A stretch of 64,000 nt of DNA. Source: Nodosilinea nodulosa PCC 7104 (GTDB taxonomy: Bacteria > Cyanobacteriota > Cyanobacteriia > Phormidesmidales > Phormidesmidaceae). A program made the translations under genes and the position numbers. Where the stretch lies: positions 3,454,398-3,518,397 of the forward strand of contig NZ_JH976537.1 in assembly GCF_000309385.1 (NCBI RefSeq), written 5' to 3'. The notes beneath the pieces were generated by a model that made no database searches, was not told where the DNA came from, and worked only from the letters and a program-made list of their open reading frames with translations. Shown here piece after piece: positions 47,400-56,605 of the stretch. Numbering within the stretch: position 1 is the stretch's first letter; each line of letters begins with the position of its first letter.

Positions 47400-47786
47400 T
47401 CAGGTCATCGAGTCCCAAATGGTTTTGGTATCGGCAAACATGCGAAAGCGGCAGACCTTACCATCGCGCAGATCGTAGATATGGGCTGCCGCCGCACTTA
47501 GAGGTTTTCCGGAGACAGTGTTTTGCCCGGTATATCTGCCCAGCACGATGATTGAATCACCGGCATCCAAAAATTCTTCGATTTGGTAGGCAAAGCCTGC
47601 CCAGCTGTTGCTATTGGCTTGGAAGACGCCCTCAATTACCTCAGCGGCACCTCGGTACGTCGCTCCTCCTGGAAAGCCCTCGTTTTGAATCCACTCCAGA
47701 TCCGGCGTGGTGATGCTGGGAAAGACGTCGTAGTCGCGATCGCGAAAGGCCCGATAGAGTTCGCGAATTACCTCAACGTTGTTCAT
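47400..47786 (-). CDS. NTF2-like (SnoaL/ketosteroid-isomerase-type) protein
   Basis: 128 residues: VEVIRELYRAFRDRDYDVFPSITTPDLEWIQNEGFPGG and RGAAEVIEGVFQAN at the front, then LDAGDSIIVLGRYTGQNTVSGKPLSAAAAHIYDLRDGKVCRFRMFADT. This order is typical of SnoaL-like NTF2 folds. These may be enzymes or ligand-binding proteins; no catalytic residue can be named. It starts just downstream of ald, 11 bases away. Confidence 0.85.
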   Translation of the reverse strand: MNNVEVIRELYRAFRDRDYDVFPSITTPDLEWIQNEGFPGGATYRGAAEVIEGVFQANSNSWAGFAYQIEEFLDAGDSIIVLGRYTGQNTVSGKPLSAAAAHIYDLRDGKVCRFRMFADTKTIWDSMT

Positions 47787-47797
47787 ACAGGTGACAT

Positions 47798-48910
47798 CTA
47801 AAGGGCAGCCATTTCAGCAGGCCGAGCAGCCAAATCTGGGAAGACATCGCGCACAGCCGGGTGAATGAGTTTCCCTGACGACACGTTGAGCCCACCCTTC
47901 AAACCGCTATCGCTAGCAAGGGCCTGCAGCCCCTGGCGAGCCAGCTTAAGCACGTAGGGCAGAGTAGCGTTGTTGAGCGCCTGGGTGGCCGTCCAGGGCA
48001 CCGCACCGGGCATGTTGGGTACGCCAAAGTGCACTACGCCCTCTTCCACGTAGGTGGGCTGACTGTGGGAGGTGGGGCGCAGGGTTTCGATACAGCCGCC
48101 CTGATCGACAGCAACGTCAATAATTACCGAGCCGGGGCGCATAGTGGCCACCAGATCCCTGGAGACCAGGGTGGGGGCTTTGCGGCCGGGCACCAGCACC
48201 GCTCCAATCAGCAGATCGGCCTGGGGCACAGAGGCGGCGATCTGGGCCGGGCTGCTGTAGAGCAGCTCGACGCGGGAGCCAAACAGCGTTTCGAGATAGG
48301 CGAGGCGATCGACGTTGAGATCGATGATTTGCACCCTGGCCCCCAGGCCCACGGCCATCTTGGCCGCTTCGGTGCCGACCACGCCGCCGCCCAAAATCAC
48401 CACCGTACCGGAGGCAACGCCGGGAATGCCGCCCAGCAGCACGCCCCGCCCGCCCTGCTGACGCTCCAGGTAGCGGGCCCCAAACTGCACCGAGAGGCGC
48501 CCGGCGATAATGCTCATGGGGGTGAGCAGCGGCAGTCTGCCGTCGGGGGCGACCACGGTTTCGTAGGCGATCGCGTCGATACCGCTCTGTATCAGGGCCT
48601 CGGTCAGCGATCGCTCGGCGGCCAGGTGCAGGTAGGTGAACAGAACTAAGCCGGGGCGAAAGAAGGCATATTCGGAGGGCTGGGGTTCTTTGACCTTGAT
48701 CACCAGCTCCTGGGCCCAGGCGGTGGCCGCATCGGTTACCAGGGTAGCCCCGGCGGTTTGGTAGTCGCTATCTGCAAAGCCCGAGCCGGCCCCGGCTCCG
48801 GCCTGCACCATGACCTGGTGACCCTGCTGGCACAGGCTCTGCACCGCTGCCGGGGTCAGGCCAACGCGAAACTCCTGATCTTTGATTTCCTTGGGCAGCC
48901 CAATGCGCAT
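47798..48910 (-). CDS. ald: Alanine dehydrogenase
   Basis: 370 residues. The N-terminal block is MRIGLPKEIKDQEFRVGLTP; substrate residues include the Lys in VIKVKEPQ and His in LFTYLHLAAE. The NAD site is TVVILGGGVVGTEAAKMAVGLGA. The C-terminal DVAVDQGGCIET and GVPNMPGAVPWTATQALNNATLPY are conserved. It interconverts alanine and pyruvate plus ammonia with NAD. In heterocyst-formers it is important for nitrogen metabolism; that context cannot be tested here. Confidence 0.97.
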   Translation of the reverse strand: MRIGLPKEIKDQEFRVGLTPAAVQSLCQQGHQVMVQAGAGAGSGFADSDYQTAGATLVTDAATAWAQELVIKVKEPQPSEYAFFRPGLVLFTYLHLAAERSLTEALIQSGIDAIAYETVVAPDGRLPLLTPMSIIAGRLSVQFGARYLERQQGGRGVLLGGIPGVASGTVVILGGGVVGTEAAKMAVGLGARVQIIDLNVDRLAYLETLFGSRVELLYSSPAQIAASVPQADLLIGAVLVPGRKAPTLVSRDLVATMRPGSVIIDVAVDQGGCIETLRPTSHSQPTYVEEGVVHFGVPNMPGAVPWTATQALNNATLPYVLKLARQGLQALASDSGLKGGLNVSSGKLIHPAVRDVFPDLAARPAEMAAL

Positions 48911-48986
48911 AGTGGTGTTCTGGATAGATGACGGGGTCTGCCTCCATCCTACTAAACCTGCCTGTTAAACCCGAGCCGGGTGAAAC

Positions 48987-50213
48987 CTATGATCCGGCTG
49001 CCTGGGGCAGGTACAGGGTAAAACAACTGCCCTGGTCGACCTCGGAGGTGAGGGTAATGGTGCCGCCGTGGAGCTGAGCGATGCGCTGGGACAGGTGGAG
49101 GCCCAGCCCGTGCCCCGACCGGGCCTGATTGCCCTGGCGAAACCACTCAAACACGGCTTGTTGCTCGCTCTTGGGAATGCCAATACCCGTGTCAGCCACC
49201 CTTACCCAGACCCAGGGGGAGTCGCCGCTGTCAGGGATAGCTACGCCGTCGGGTCGTTGCAAAGTGGTGCCAATCGTCGCCGTCACGCTGCCAGCGTCGG
49301 TAAATTTAATGGCGTTGCCAATCAGGTTGGTAATTACCCGGCGCAGCTCTAGGTAGTCGCCCAAAACCGTAAACGCATCGTGGCCCTGGGTTTCGGTTTC
49401 TGCCTCAGCGGCCTCCACGGCTGCACCGCCAAAGCCTGGGGCAGCGGAGAACGGCACCGGCTTGGCCTGGTTGGACCAGCACAGCAGGCAGGTAAGACCC
49501 TTCTCCGCCGCCATGGGAGCCAGTTCCATAACCACGGTTTCGGTCAGCTTGAACAGGTCTACCGGCGATAGGGTCAGGGCTTTGTGTCCGGCCTCGTGGC
49601 GGTACACCTCCAGCAGGGTGTTGACCATGCTGAGCAGGTGGCGGTTGCTGTCGACAATGGTCGCGATCGCCTGTTTCCCGTCCTCGGGTATGGGGCCAAA
49701 GGCGTCGCCCTGGCACAGCTTTAGCATCCGGTTGGCGGCCACCAGGGGGGTGCGCAGATCGTGGGTGAGGCGAGCCACAAAGTCGTCGCGCTGGCGAATC
49801 ATGGCTGTCTGGGCATCAATGCTGCGCTTGAGACGAAGCAGCGATCGCACCCTGGCCCGCAGCTCGTTGACATCCACCGGCTTGCGAATAAAATCGTCGG
49901 CCCCGGCATCTAAGCCCTGCACCAGGCTTGACTGGTCGTGGGCCGTAATCAACAAAATGGGAATGTAGGGCAGGTTGGGGTTGTCGCGGATGCGCTGGGT
50001 CACCGCGTAGCCGTCTAGCCCCGGCATCATGACGTCGAGCAAGATCACATCGGGCGGAGCCTGCTCCACTACCTCTAGAGCGGCCTGGCCGCTTTCTACA
50101 CAGGTCATTCGATAGTCAGGGTCATCCAAAATAGATTCGATCAGAAACAAATTGTCTGAAGAATCGTCTACAGCCAGGATGGCAAAGGGTTCATGGGAAG
50201 GATCCGGAGGCAT
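48987..50213 (-). CDS. Hybrid response regulator/histidine kinase (REC-HisKA-HATPase)
   Basis: 408 residues. A receiver domain comes first (VILLDVMMPGLDGYAV, TAHD, RKPVD), followed by HisKA with RLTHDLRTPLVAANRML and HATPase boxes NLIGNAIKFTDAG, VADTGIGIPKSE and GHGLGLHLSQRIAQLHGG. There is no membrane segment, so it is a soluble relay component, like cyanobacterial Hik kinases whose input comes from another kinase. The start ATG is at 50211-50213. Confidence 0.93.
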   Translation of the reverse strand: MPPDPSHEPFAILAVDDSSDNLFLIESILDDPDYRMTCVESGQAALEVVEQAPPDVILLDVMMPGLDGYAVTQRIRDNPNLPYIPILLITAHDQSSLVQGLDAGADDFIRKPVDVNELRARVRSLLRLKRSIDAQTAMIRQRDDFVARLTHDLRTPLVAANRMLKLCQGDAFGPIPEDGKQAIATIVDSNRHLLSMVNTLLEVYRHEAGHKALTLSPVDLFKLTETVVMELAPMAAEKGLTCLLCWSNQAKPVPFSAAPGFGGAAVEAAEAETETQGHDAFTVLGDYLELRRVITNLIGNAIKFTDAGSVTATIGTTLQRPDGVAIPDSGDSPWVWVRVADTGIGIPKSEQQAVFEWFRQGNQARSGHGLGLHLSQRIAQLHGGTITLTSEVDQGSCFTLYLPQAAGS

Positions 50214-50398
50214 TATTGGGTTTAGAACTATCGGTGCAGTGCTCTTTAGGCCATGATAATTTCGGATCCCAAATACTGAGAATCCGAAATGCTGAAATAG
50301 ATGAAGATATGTAAACTAAAGCGTGAAGGCCTAACCTTAGGGATGCCACAGGAATCCGCAAGCAGCCTCTATCCCAAGGTATAGGTTCATCGCTGGCG

Positions 50399-51670
50399 TC
50401 AGGCTGCGGTAAACAGCTCTAGCGTTTGAGCCCGGCCCCTCAGGGTGTGCTGCCCCACCGATCGCAGAACCACAGACGGCGCAGCCAGGGCATCTACCTG
50501 CCGGTAGGTTGTCTCGCTGACCAGCAGGGGGTGGCCCAGGATTTTGGTCAGCGCTTCCAGTCGGGCAGCGACATTGACCGTATCGCCAATCACCGTAAAC
50601 TCCAGTCGCCCAGCGGTGCCCAAACAGCCTGCCACCACCGGACCAGAGTGCACCCCCACCCCCATGGCCAGGGGGGAGATCTGCTTCACCTCCTGCACCA
50701 TGGCGATCGCGGCGGTGAGGGCGCTGTGGGCATGGTTTTCCAGCGGGTCTGGGGCACCGAATACCGCCAGCATGCCGTCGCCCATAAACTTATCAACCCA
50801 GCCGCCGTGGCGCTCGACGATGGTCGCCAGCACCCCCTGATATCGATTGAGAAAGTCGAGCACGGCCTGGGGTTCTAAGGTTTCGGCAAAATGGGTAAAC
50901 TCGCGCAGGTCGGTGACCACCACGGTGACCTGGCATTTTTGCGGCTGCTGAAGCAGATCCAGGGGCGATTCAAAGGCTGCTTCGACCACGGTTTTGGGCA
51001 AAAACTGGGCCATCAACACCCGGCCCGACTCATTTTTGACGTGGCGGCGCACAATCACCGCCATCCGCATGCCCAAAAAGCCCGTGCCCAGCACCGTGAT
51101 ACCGGCGAACAGGGCCAGCGCCAGGGTAAGCCTGAACAGCATGGCCGCATACCCAAAGTTGACCAGCGCCAGCACTGAGGTCAGCAAGGCCGCCCGGCGA
51201 CTCAGGCGCAGGCCCCCGGAGACGGCCACCAGGCTGCAAAAGGCCACCACATTGGTCAAAATCAATGGCTGGGCTGTGCCCAGCACCCGCCAAATGTTGG
51301 TGATAAAGGCCCACAGGAGCAGGTTGTCAAATATAGGAATAACGATCTGCCAGCGGTGCAGGGCTTCCATCGAGAGGCCCTGGCGCAAAATCACCACCAG
51401 CCCCAGGGCAAAGAGGTTGGCGCAAAGGCTAATAATCACCACCGTGGGGGGCACGTGGGCTTTGCCGAGCAGCGCCTGGGGAAACAGAAACACCGCTACG
51501 TCGAGCATGAGGGAAATAAATAGCACCCCCGATCGCACGTAGGACAGCTGTAGCTCATTGCGGTGGGCCTCCTGGGAGACCACCTGATCGAGCGCCGCCT
51601 GAATCGTGACTCGACGGGATGACGGGGTGAGCGCGGTTGCGCCTAGGGGGCTTTGAAAGGTCATCTCCAA
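50399..51670 (-). CDS. Membrane-bound class III adenylate cyclase
   Basis: 423 residues. About six membrane helices at residues 45-205 are followed by a class III cyclase domain: VVTDLREFTHFAETL (first metal Asp), DKFMGDGMLAVFGAP (Lys and second Asp), VHSGPVVAGCLG and FTVIGDTVNVAARLEAL (D/T selecting adenine, and transition-state Arg). The Lys/Asp pair supports cAMP rather than cGMP. The membrane part may be a sensor. A Crp-like protein elsewhere in the window lacks a cAMP pocket, so its receptor is elsewhere. Confidence 0.9.
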   Translation of the reverse strand: MEMTFQSPLGATALTPSSRRVTIQAALDQVVSQEAHRNELQLSYVRSGVLFISLMLDVAVFLFPQALLGKAHVPPTVVIISLCANLFALGLVVILRQGLSMEALHRWQIVIPIFDNLLLWAFITNIWRVLGTAQPLILTNVVAFCSLVAVSGGLRLSRRAALLTSVLALVNFGYAAMLFRLTLALALFAGITVLGTGFLGMRMAVIVRRHVKNESGRVLMAQFLPKTVVEAAFESPLDLLQQPQKCQVTVVVTDLREFTHFAETLEPQAVLDFLNRYQGVLATIVERHGGWVDKFMGDGMLAVFGAPDPLENHAHSALTAAIAMVQEVKQISPLAMGVGVHSGPVVAGCLGTAGRLEFTVIGDTVNVAARLEALTKILGHPLLVSETTYRQVDALAAPSVVLRSVGQHTLRGRAQTLELFTAA

Positions 51671-51857
51671 GGCGATGTGAGGACTGACACAGTTGTGGAT
51701 GTCCCTGATCAGGCAGCCGGTGATGGGGGGAAACCCTATCCGCTCCCAATGGCTCCAACGCCTAATTTTATTAAAGCACGGCCCCTCAGAAGCGTCCTGA
51801 ATGCCCGCAACGCAAAGGATTCAGAACCCTGGCCTTGGGCCTGAGCGCAGGCGGGAA

Positions 51858-52331
51858 TCAGGCGTCGCCCGCAGCGACAATCTCGAGCTGACCGACCATG
51901 CCAGCTTCGGCGTGGCCCGCGATCGCGCAGTGCAGTTCATACACACCGGGCCGCTGGGGCACAAACACCCACTCTGCGATCGCCCCCGGCTTGAGTTCTA
52001 GCTCGTGGATGGCGCCCTTGACTTCCACGCCAGCGGCCTGCACCTTCTGGGTCCAGAGGCCGTCGGCAAAGTCCTTGGCGGTAAAGTAGTGCTTCTCGGG
52101 GCTGGGGTTGTCGAGCACCAGACGGTAGCGCTGACCCGCCATAAACTTCACCTGGGCGGGTTCAAAGCGTAGGTCCCCGGCCGCAGTGCCCAGGTGCACG
52201 GTGAGGGAAACGTCCGGGGCGGCGATCGCCCTGCCGCCATTTGCCGTTATTCCCAGGACTATAGTCAGGCTAAAAACCAGCGATACCAGGAGCTGCCGCC
52301 AATTCCAGAACCCTGTAGCCAACCGACTCAT
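51858..52331 (-). CDS. Cupredoxin (plastocyanin-like) secreted protein
   Basis: 157 residues from the ATG at 52329-52331. A signal peptide (LLVSLVFSLTIVLGITANGGRAIA) precedes the cupredoxin domain. Copper ligands appear as the His in PSPEKHYFTA and Cys/His/Met in YELHCAIAGHAEAGM, a type 1 site. It probably functions in the periplasm as an electron carrier or copper-binding protein. It lies 30 bases downstream of the gene at 52362, same strand, suggesting an operon. Confidence 0.85.
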   Translation of the reverse strand: MSRLATGFWNWRQLLVSLVFSLTIVLGITANGGRAIAAPDVSLTVHLGTAAGDLRFEPAQVKFMAGQRYRLVLDNPSPEKHYFTAKDFADGLWTQKVQAAGVEVKGAIHELELKPGAIAEWVFVPQRPGVYELHCAIAGHAEAGMVGQLEIVAAGDA

Positions 52332-52361
52332 ACGCTTTTCCCTCTGCCAATATCTCAACGC

Positions 52362-52916
52362 CTACAGGTACCCCAACGGCCAATCGTCAGGGTACGCCGT
52401 CTTGAGGGATTCTATCGCGCGCTGGGTGCGAGGTCCCATAATGCCGTCGATCGCCCCGCTGTAGACCCCCACCCGCTTCAGGTAGGCCTGGAGCGCCTTC
52501 GTGCCGTGCTGCAAGTCATTCCAGAGGGTATCCACCCAGGTTTGACCAATCATGCGGCGCAGCTTGCCCTGCTGCTGCTTGAGCACCTCCTCGGGCAGCA
52601 GATTCAGCTGTCCGTCGACCCAGCCGTCGGCCTCATCGAGCCAAAAGCTCAGCAGGGGATCGTCAATCGCCTGGGTCAAAATGGTGTCCAGGCGCGCTTC
52701 GTCCTCGGCGGAGAGACTGGGCTGTAGGGCCAGGGTGCAGTAGTCAATAAGCGTCGGGGCGTGGCGCCGCAAACCCTGTCTCAGGCCGTCCAGGGGCAGC
52801 TCTCCCTTAGCCCTAAGCCAATTGGCGAACATCGAGTCGGGGGCACCGCCGCCCGCCACCACGGGCAGATCGTCTAGGGGGGGTGTTGAGGGCGCCGTGA
52901 CATGTTCTGTATTCAT
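52362..52916 (-). CDS. Peptidoglycan-binding-like domain protein
   Basis: 184 residues. The C-terminus is a PG_binding_1-type module (LQAYLKRVGVYSGAIDGIMGPRTQRAIESLK). The N-terminal 130 residues (LIDYCTLALQPSLSAEDEARL, LLSFWLDEADGWVDGQLNLLP) form a helical domain I do not recognise, seen with such modules in cyanobacteria. No signal peptide is visible, so export is uncertain. Function unknown. Confidence 0.75.
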   Translation of the reverse strand: MNTEHVTAPSTPPLDDLPVVAGGGAPDSMFANWLRAKGELPLDGLRQGLRRHAPTLIDYCTLALQPSLSAEDEARLDTILTQAIDDPLLSFWLDEADGWVDGQLNLLPEEVLKQQQGKLRRMIGQTWVDTLWNDLQHGTKALQAYLKRVGVYSGAIDGIMGPRTQRAIESLKTAYPDDWPLGYL

Positions 52917-53475
52917 TACTCCTCACTCCTCGCGTGCCGCTGTAGGGAAAACCTGTAAATCAGATGGAGTTGTTCAGGCGCATCGATTCGCCAGCTGGAT
53001 TGCCTGGCTGGAAATGGACCCTGGGTATACTTGCGTTCGCCTCTGGGGTGGGTCTTTGACCATCGCCCTCTGGGGTAGGTCTCTGACCGCCACACGTATT
53101 CCCAGGGCTGCCCCAAGGGGCGCCCAGCCAGACCTAGATCCCCGAACTAATATCACGTATCGATCGCTCGACCAGGACTGGTCCAACGCACAGATCAACC
53201 GAGCGCCCAGCCGGTGTAACCCCGCTAGATGCTCGCAACTCAGGCCTACCGCCCCGGCTGAGACAGCAGAAAGCTGCCCTCGCAAACGGGCCGGGCGATC
53301 GCCGCGCTAGTGTATTAGTGACCTGGGGGTAGAGGTTGTGACAGGGGCGCGCAACTTTTCTTTAAAATCTTTTTTGGGCTTTTGGGGCGGTAGTTTCCGC
53401 AATTTTATTTGTCACATTGGAGCAACTTATATCACTTGTTTAGTGGAGTGATGCCTCACCTACGCCAAAGGGAAT
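52917..53475. other. Long intergenic spacer
   Basis: About 560 bases without a supported gene. The region contains the duplicated 21-mer at 53041-53088 and a small dyad (ATCACT at 53431 with AGTGAT at 53447) upstream of the sigma factor, which may mark its promoter region. Confidence 0.6.
53041..53088. repeat. Two direct repeats with 27-base period
   Basis: A 21-base unit starting CTCTGGGGT occurs at 53041-53061 and again at 53068-53088 with two mismatches. Unit spacing is 27 bases. No function is evident; possibly a binding-site pair. Confidence 0.7.
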
Positions 53476-54159
53476 ATGAGCCAATCCGACGACACCAGTG
53501 GTTTTAATGAGTTCCGCTTACCCGCCGATGCTCCAGCCCAAGACGTGTTTGATCAAGCGCTGAGTGAAATTCTTGGCAAAGACAGTCCCCAGGCCTTCTA
53601 TATTTTAAGTGCGATTCAAAGAACCCTGAAGCAGTATCGCCTAGAGGCCCAGTACGAGGCCTACGAGATTCTCCATGAGGCCTACCTGCGCGGCAAAAAA
53701 AAGCTCCAGACGGGGGAGGTCATCCACAACCCCCACGCCTGGCTCAAGGCAACCGCATTCAACGTCGTCTACGAGCGCAAGCGCAAGCACCGGGCCAGCG
53801 CCACCGATCCCCACGTGCTAGAGGCGGCCCTGCCTGACCCCCGCCTCAACCTCATGCAGCAGCAGCTGATTACCGAAGAGCTTGACCTGCTTTACCAGGC
53901 GCTGCACCTGCTTTACCAGGAGGATTCTGAGGCGACCTGCCTGCTCTACCTGCGCACGGTAAAGGGCTGGCCGTGGAGCGAGATCAGCCAGTGGCTGACC
54001 GCCCTGGGGTACCCTGCGGCCAGCGAAGCCGCCCTGCGGCAGCGGGCCTCCCGAGCGAAGCGCCGCCTGCGGGATATTTTTTGGCAGCATATCGATCGGG
54101 GGGCGCCGGGTTCCCCGGCGTCGGCACCGCCACTGCCCGCGCCGCGCCAGCAGCGGTAG
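53476..54159 (+). CDS. Sigma-70 family (ECF-type) RNA polymerase sigma factor
   Basis: 227 residues, ATG at 53476. Region 2 (residues about 55-105; YEAYEILHEAYLRGKK, NPHAWLKATAFNVVYERKRK) and region 4 (LLYLRTVKGWPWSEISQWLTALGY, ASEAALRQRASRAKRRLRDIF) are present, without regions 1 and 3. The overall pattern is that of group 4 or small atypical cyanobacterial sigma factors. The C-terminus is Ala/Pro-rich. The next gene, a DsbA-like protein, begins 70 bases later on the same strand. An anti-sigma factor is not obvious. Confidence 0.82.
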   Translation: MSQSDDTSGFNEFRLPADAPAQDVFDQALSEILGKDSPQAFYILSAIQRTLKQYRLEAQYEAYEILHEAYLRGKKKLQTGEVIHNPHAWLKATAFNVVYERKRKHRASATDPHVLEAALPDPRLNLMQQQLITEELDLLYQALHLLYQEDSEATCLLYLRTVKGWPWSEISQWLTALGYPAASEAALRQRASRAKRRLRDIFWQHIDRGAPGSPASAPPLPAPRQQR

Positions 54160-54229
54160 GCTAAACCTCTGGCAAGGTGCCCCCCAGGGCGGCATGATGG
54201 GGGTGGCATTCGCACAGAAAGGTGAGGCT

Positions 54230-54949
54230 ATGGAAAAACTCTGGACCCGGCTGCGCGGCTCCAAGCCGCTGCTATGGGGCATCGTCGGCGCGCTGATCGT
54301 CGGCATACTGATTCCGGTGGTGCTGCTAGTGCCCCGGCGGCACCAGGCTGGCGCCCCCGACAGCCCCGAAGCCCACCAGGCGATCGTCACCAAGGTCATT
54401 ACTTCCATGGATCGGGCCAGCCTGATCGGGGCTTCGCCCACCAAGGGGAATCCCAACGCTGCGATCGTGCTGTTTAAGTTTTCAGACTTTCAGTGCCCCT
54501 ACTGCGCCCTGGCCGCCGCCAACATGAAAGGGTTTGTGGCAAACCACGACAGCGACATTCTCTATGTTTACAAGAACTTTCCGCTGACCCAGATTCACCC
54601 GGAGGCGCTGCCAGCGGCCAAGGCGGCCTGGGCAGCGGGGCAGCAGGGCCAGTTTTGGCTGTACCACGACGGCCTGTTTGCGAACCAAAATCGCCTGGGC
54701 GAAGATCTCTATGTTGAGCTGGCCGAGGCCATGGGGCTAGATATGGAGCAGTTCAACCGCGATCGCGCCAGTGCCGCCGCCGCCGCCGCCGTTCAGCAAG
54801 ATCTGGCCCTGGCCCAGCGGCTCCAGCTTCAGGGCACGCCCTCCTTCATCATGAACGACCTGTTGATTCCGGGCGGTGCGCCCCCGCAGCTGTTTGAGGA
54901 AATTTTCACTCAAATTAATGACCTGATTAAGAACCAGAGCAAGCCCTGA
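54230..54949 (+). CDS. DsbA-family thiol oxidoreductase, membrane-anchored
   Basis: 239 residues from the ATG at 54230 (AGGTGAGG upstream). One membrane anchor at residues 15-36 is followed by FKFSDFQCPYCALAAAN with the active-site C89-P-Y-C92. The alpha-helical insertion follows, then a cis-Pro loop in QGTPSFIMNDLLIPG. It resembles DsbA/BdbD-type oxidoreductases that introduce or exchange disulfides in the periplasm. A terminator follows at 54998. Confidence 0.92.
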   Translation: MEKLWTRLRGSKPLLWGIVGALIVGILIPVVLLVPRRHQAGAPDSPEAHQAIVTKVITSMDRASLIGASPTKGNPNAAIVLFKFSDFQCPYCALAAANMKGFVANHDSDILYVYKNFPLTQIHPEALPAAKAAWAAGQQGQFWLYHDGLFANQNRLGEDLYVELAEAMGLDMEQFNRDRASAAAAAAVQQDLALAQRLQLQGTPSFIMNDLLIPGGAPPQLFEEIFTQINDLIKNQSKP

Positions 54950-54997
54950 GAGCAAGCCCTCCCTGGCAACGGGTTGACGGCCTCATCTACAGGGTCT

Positions 54998-55033
54998 CTC
55001 TCCGCCTGGATTAGGGCTGGGAGAGTTTTTTTT
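54998..55033 (+). terminator. Rho-independent terminator after the DsbA-like gene
   Basis: CTCTCC at 54998 pairs with GGAGAG at 55020-55025, followed by a run of eight T. An inner GCC/GGC pair adds to the stem. Confidence 0.75.
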
Positions 55034-55435
55034 GCCTAGGGGTGGTTATGCCAGTTGAGTGTGCCAGTTGGGTGTCTGCCTGGTAAAACCCGGCTAACCG
55101 AGGGGTTTTAGCAGGGCTGCGATCGCCATTCCGGCCCCTTGCTAACACCGCAAACCCTTGCAGGACAAGGACTTTGGCAACCTGCGGAGTTTTCTGAGTT
55201 GGTGAGCCAGTATCACCCACTACACAAAGTGTCATGGACTGGCTAAGGGGTCTATAGGCCCCAGCGCTACAACAGTGTCATGGCGAAAGCGCCTGTCCCG
55301 ACAAAAGCAAGGGCATCCGCTTCACCGCTATACCCATCCCGACCTAATGGCACTGACTCGCATCAAAGAGTTCGTTTTGGGTGGGTCCTTCAGCCGCACA
55401 GTCAACAACACACAGTTTGCATTTGGAGAATGACC
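55034..55435. other. Intergenic leader of the outer-membrane barrel gene
   Basis: No gene is visible in about 400 bases. A 10-base motif AGTGTCATGG occurs twice (about 55228 and 55275). An upstream open frame continuous with the barrel gene does not look coding. Confidence 0.45.
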
Positions 55436-55924
55436 ATGAAAACCCGTTCTATCGCCGCGATCGCTCTGAGTCTCACCGCCGCTTCCCTGGCAGCCCTGCC
55501 CATGGCCGCTAACGCCCAAGACGCCCCCACAGACTACAACTACGTCGGCGCTGGGGTTGCTGTTGGCAACCTGGGTAACAGCGACGTTGGCCTATCGGTC
55601 AACGGCAAAGCTACCGTGGCCGACCACATCTCGGTGCGCCCCGGAGTCATGAGCGACCTCAACTTTAGCAACAACGGCGAAACCGTCTTTTTGCTGCCCG
55701 TGACCTATGACTTTAACCCCGTTACCCCCAACGGCCGCCTGATGCCCTACGTCGGCGGTGGCCTGTCAGTCTCTACCCAGGGTGCAGGCGCAGTTGGGCC
55801 TCTGGTGACCGGCGGTGTTGACTACCGCATCTCCGACCACGTTGTGGCCAATGGTGCCGTCAACTGGTCGATCTACGGCAACAGCCAGGTCAATGGCACC
55901 GTCGGTCTGGGCTACACCTTCTAG
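55436..55924 (+). CDS. Small outer-membrane beta-barrel protein (OmpA-like fold)
   Basis: 162 residues from the ATG at 55436 (TTGGAGA 6-7 bases before). A signal peptide (MKTRSIAAIALSLTAASLAALPMAANA) is followed by alternating hydrophobic strands (YVGAGVAVGNLGN, DVGLSVNGKATVADHISVRPG, PYVGGGLSV, VNGTVGLGYTF) and a C-terminal Phe, as in outer-membrane barrels. Size suggests eight strands. Function unknown. The terminator at 55958 follows directly. Confidence 0.85.
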   Translation: MKTRSIAAIALSLTAASLAALPMAANAQDAPTDYNYVGAGVAVGNLGNSDVGLSVNGKATVADHISVRPGVMSDLNFSNNGETVFLLPVTYDFNPVTPNGRLMPYVGGGLSVSTQGAGAVGPLVTGGVDYRISDHVVANGAVNWSIYGNSQVNGTVGLGYTF

Positions 55925-55957
55925 GCCCTAGACCTTCTGTTCTAAACCAGCAATAAG

Positions 55958-55990
55958 GGGTCGGCGGATATTCCGCCGACCCTTTTCTTT
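55958..55990 (+). terminator. Rho-independent terminator after the barrel gene
   Basis: GGGTCGGCGGA pairs with TCCGCCGACCC across a 3-base loop and is followed by TTTTCTTTT. It marks the right edge of the GC-rich core before the AT-rich island. Confidence 0.9.
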
Positions 55991-56107
55991 TGTAAAGCTC
56001 CTAGACGCGGGATTATTCAGATTGATAGAAGAGTGGCTACGGGTAGTCATGAACCCGAAGGTTACTCCGCAATGAGTTTTAACTGTCTTTTTCGATCGGA
56101 GGGTGAA

Positions 56108-56335
56108 ATGAAACTAGTTGTCCATAAAGAAGACGATGCTTTATATCTGCGGCTAGACGATACGGCGATCGTCGAATCTGAAGAGGTCAGCGACGGTATC
56201 ATTCTGGATTACAACGCTGAAGGTAAGGTGGTCGGCATCGAAATAAATGCTCTATGTCAGCCAGCGAAGCCCGAATTCTTGGCAGCAGATTCTGCTAGAA
56301 ACCGTTCCTGGCTAGACCCTATCGGTGAATCGTAG
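56108..56335 (+). CDS. DUF2283 protein, possible antitoxin
   Basis: 75 residues from the ATG at 56108, preceded by GGAGGGTGAA. MKLVVHKEDDALYLRL and SDGIILDYNAEGKVVGIEI are the DUF2283 pattern. DUF2283 genes are often paired with a DUF4258 toxin; no such partner lies directly upstream, so it may be an orphan. It is the first gene of the AT-rich island. Confidence 0.85.
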   Translation: MKLVVHKEDDALYLRLDDTAIVESEEVSDGIILDYNAEGKVVGIEINALCQPAKPEFLAADSARNRSWLDPIGES

Positions 56336-56534
56336 CTGTACGAGGGCTAAAGAAAGAGTTGAATCTTGGCGCTACAGTGGGTTGTCAATATTGATTCATC
56401 AGTTACAATTACCGAATCTGCAAGATAGCCAAAAAGCAAGCATCCTAGTCGATTTAGCTGCTTCTACCCTTTACCTGCCTACTCAATGCGACGAGGAATT
56501 ACAGGATTCACTTGCAAATGCAGCTTTTTCTTAG
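56325..56534 (+). CDS. Possible small protein overlapping DUF2283
   Basis: 69 residues with a GTG start at 56325 that overlaps the end of the DUF2283 gene. The C-terminal part (LQDSQKASILVDLAASTLYLPTQCDEELQDSLANAAF) looks protein-like, but I recognise no family. It may be a remnant of a partner gene. Confidence 0.25.
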   Translation: MNRSCTRAKERVESWRYSGLSILIHQLQLPNLQDSQKASILVDLAASTLYLPTQCDEELQDSLANAAFS

Positions 56535-56605
56535 TTAAGAGTTTACTTTTCAAAAGGCATAGCTTCAGATAACTATCGGTTTTTTGCTATCCTAACGCAC
56601 AAAAA

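Noticed and set aside
53041..53088. Two 27-base-period repeats as a mini CRISPR
   Set aside because: Only two units, 6-base spacers; too short for a CRISPR.
1..56000. Many long open frames overlapping known genes in other frames
   Set aside because: High GC leaves few stops; these frames have no family similarity and unlikely composition, and are shadows.
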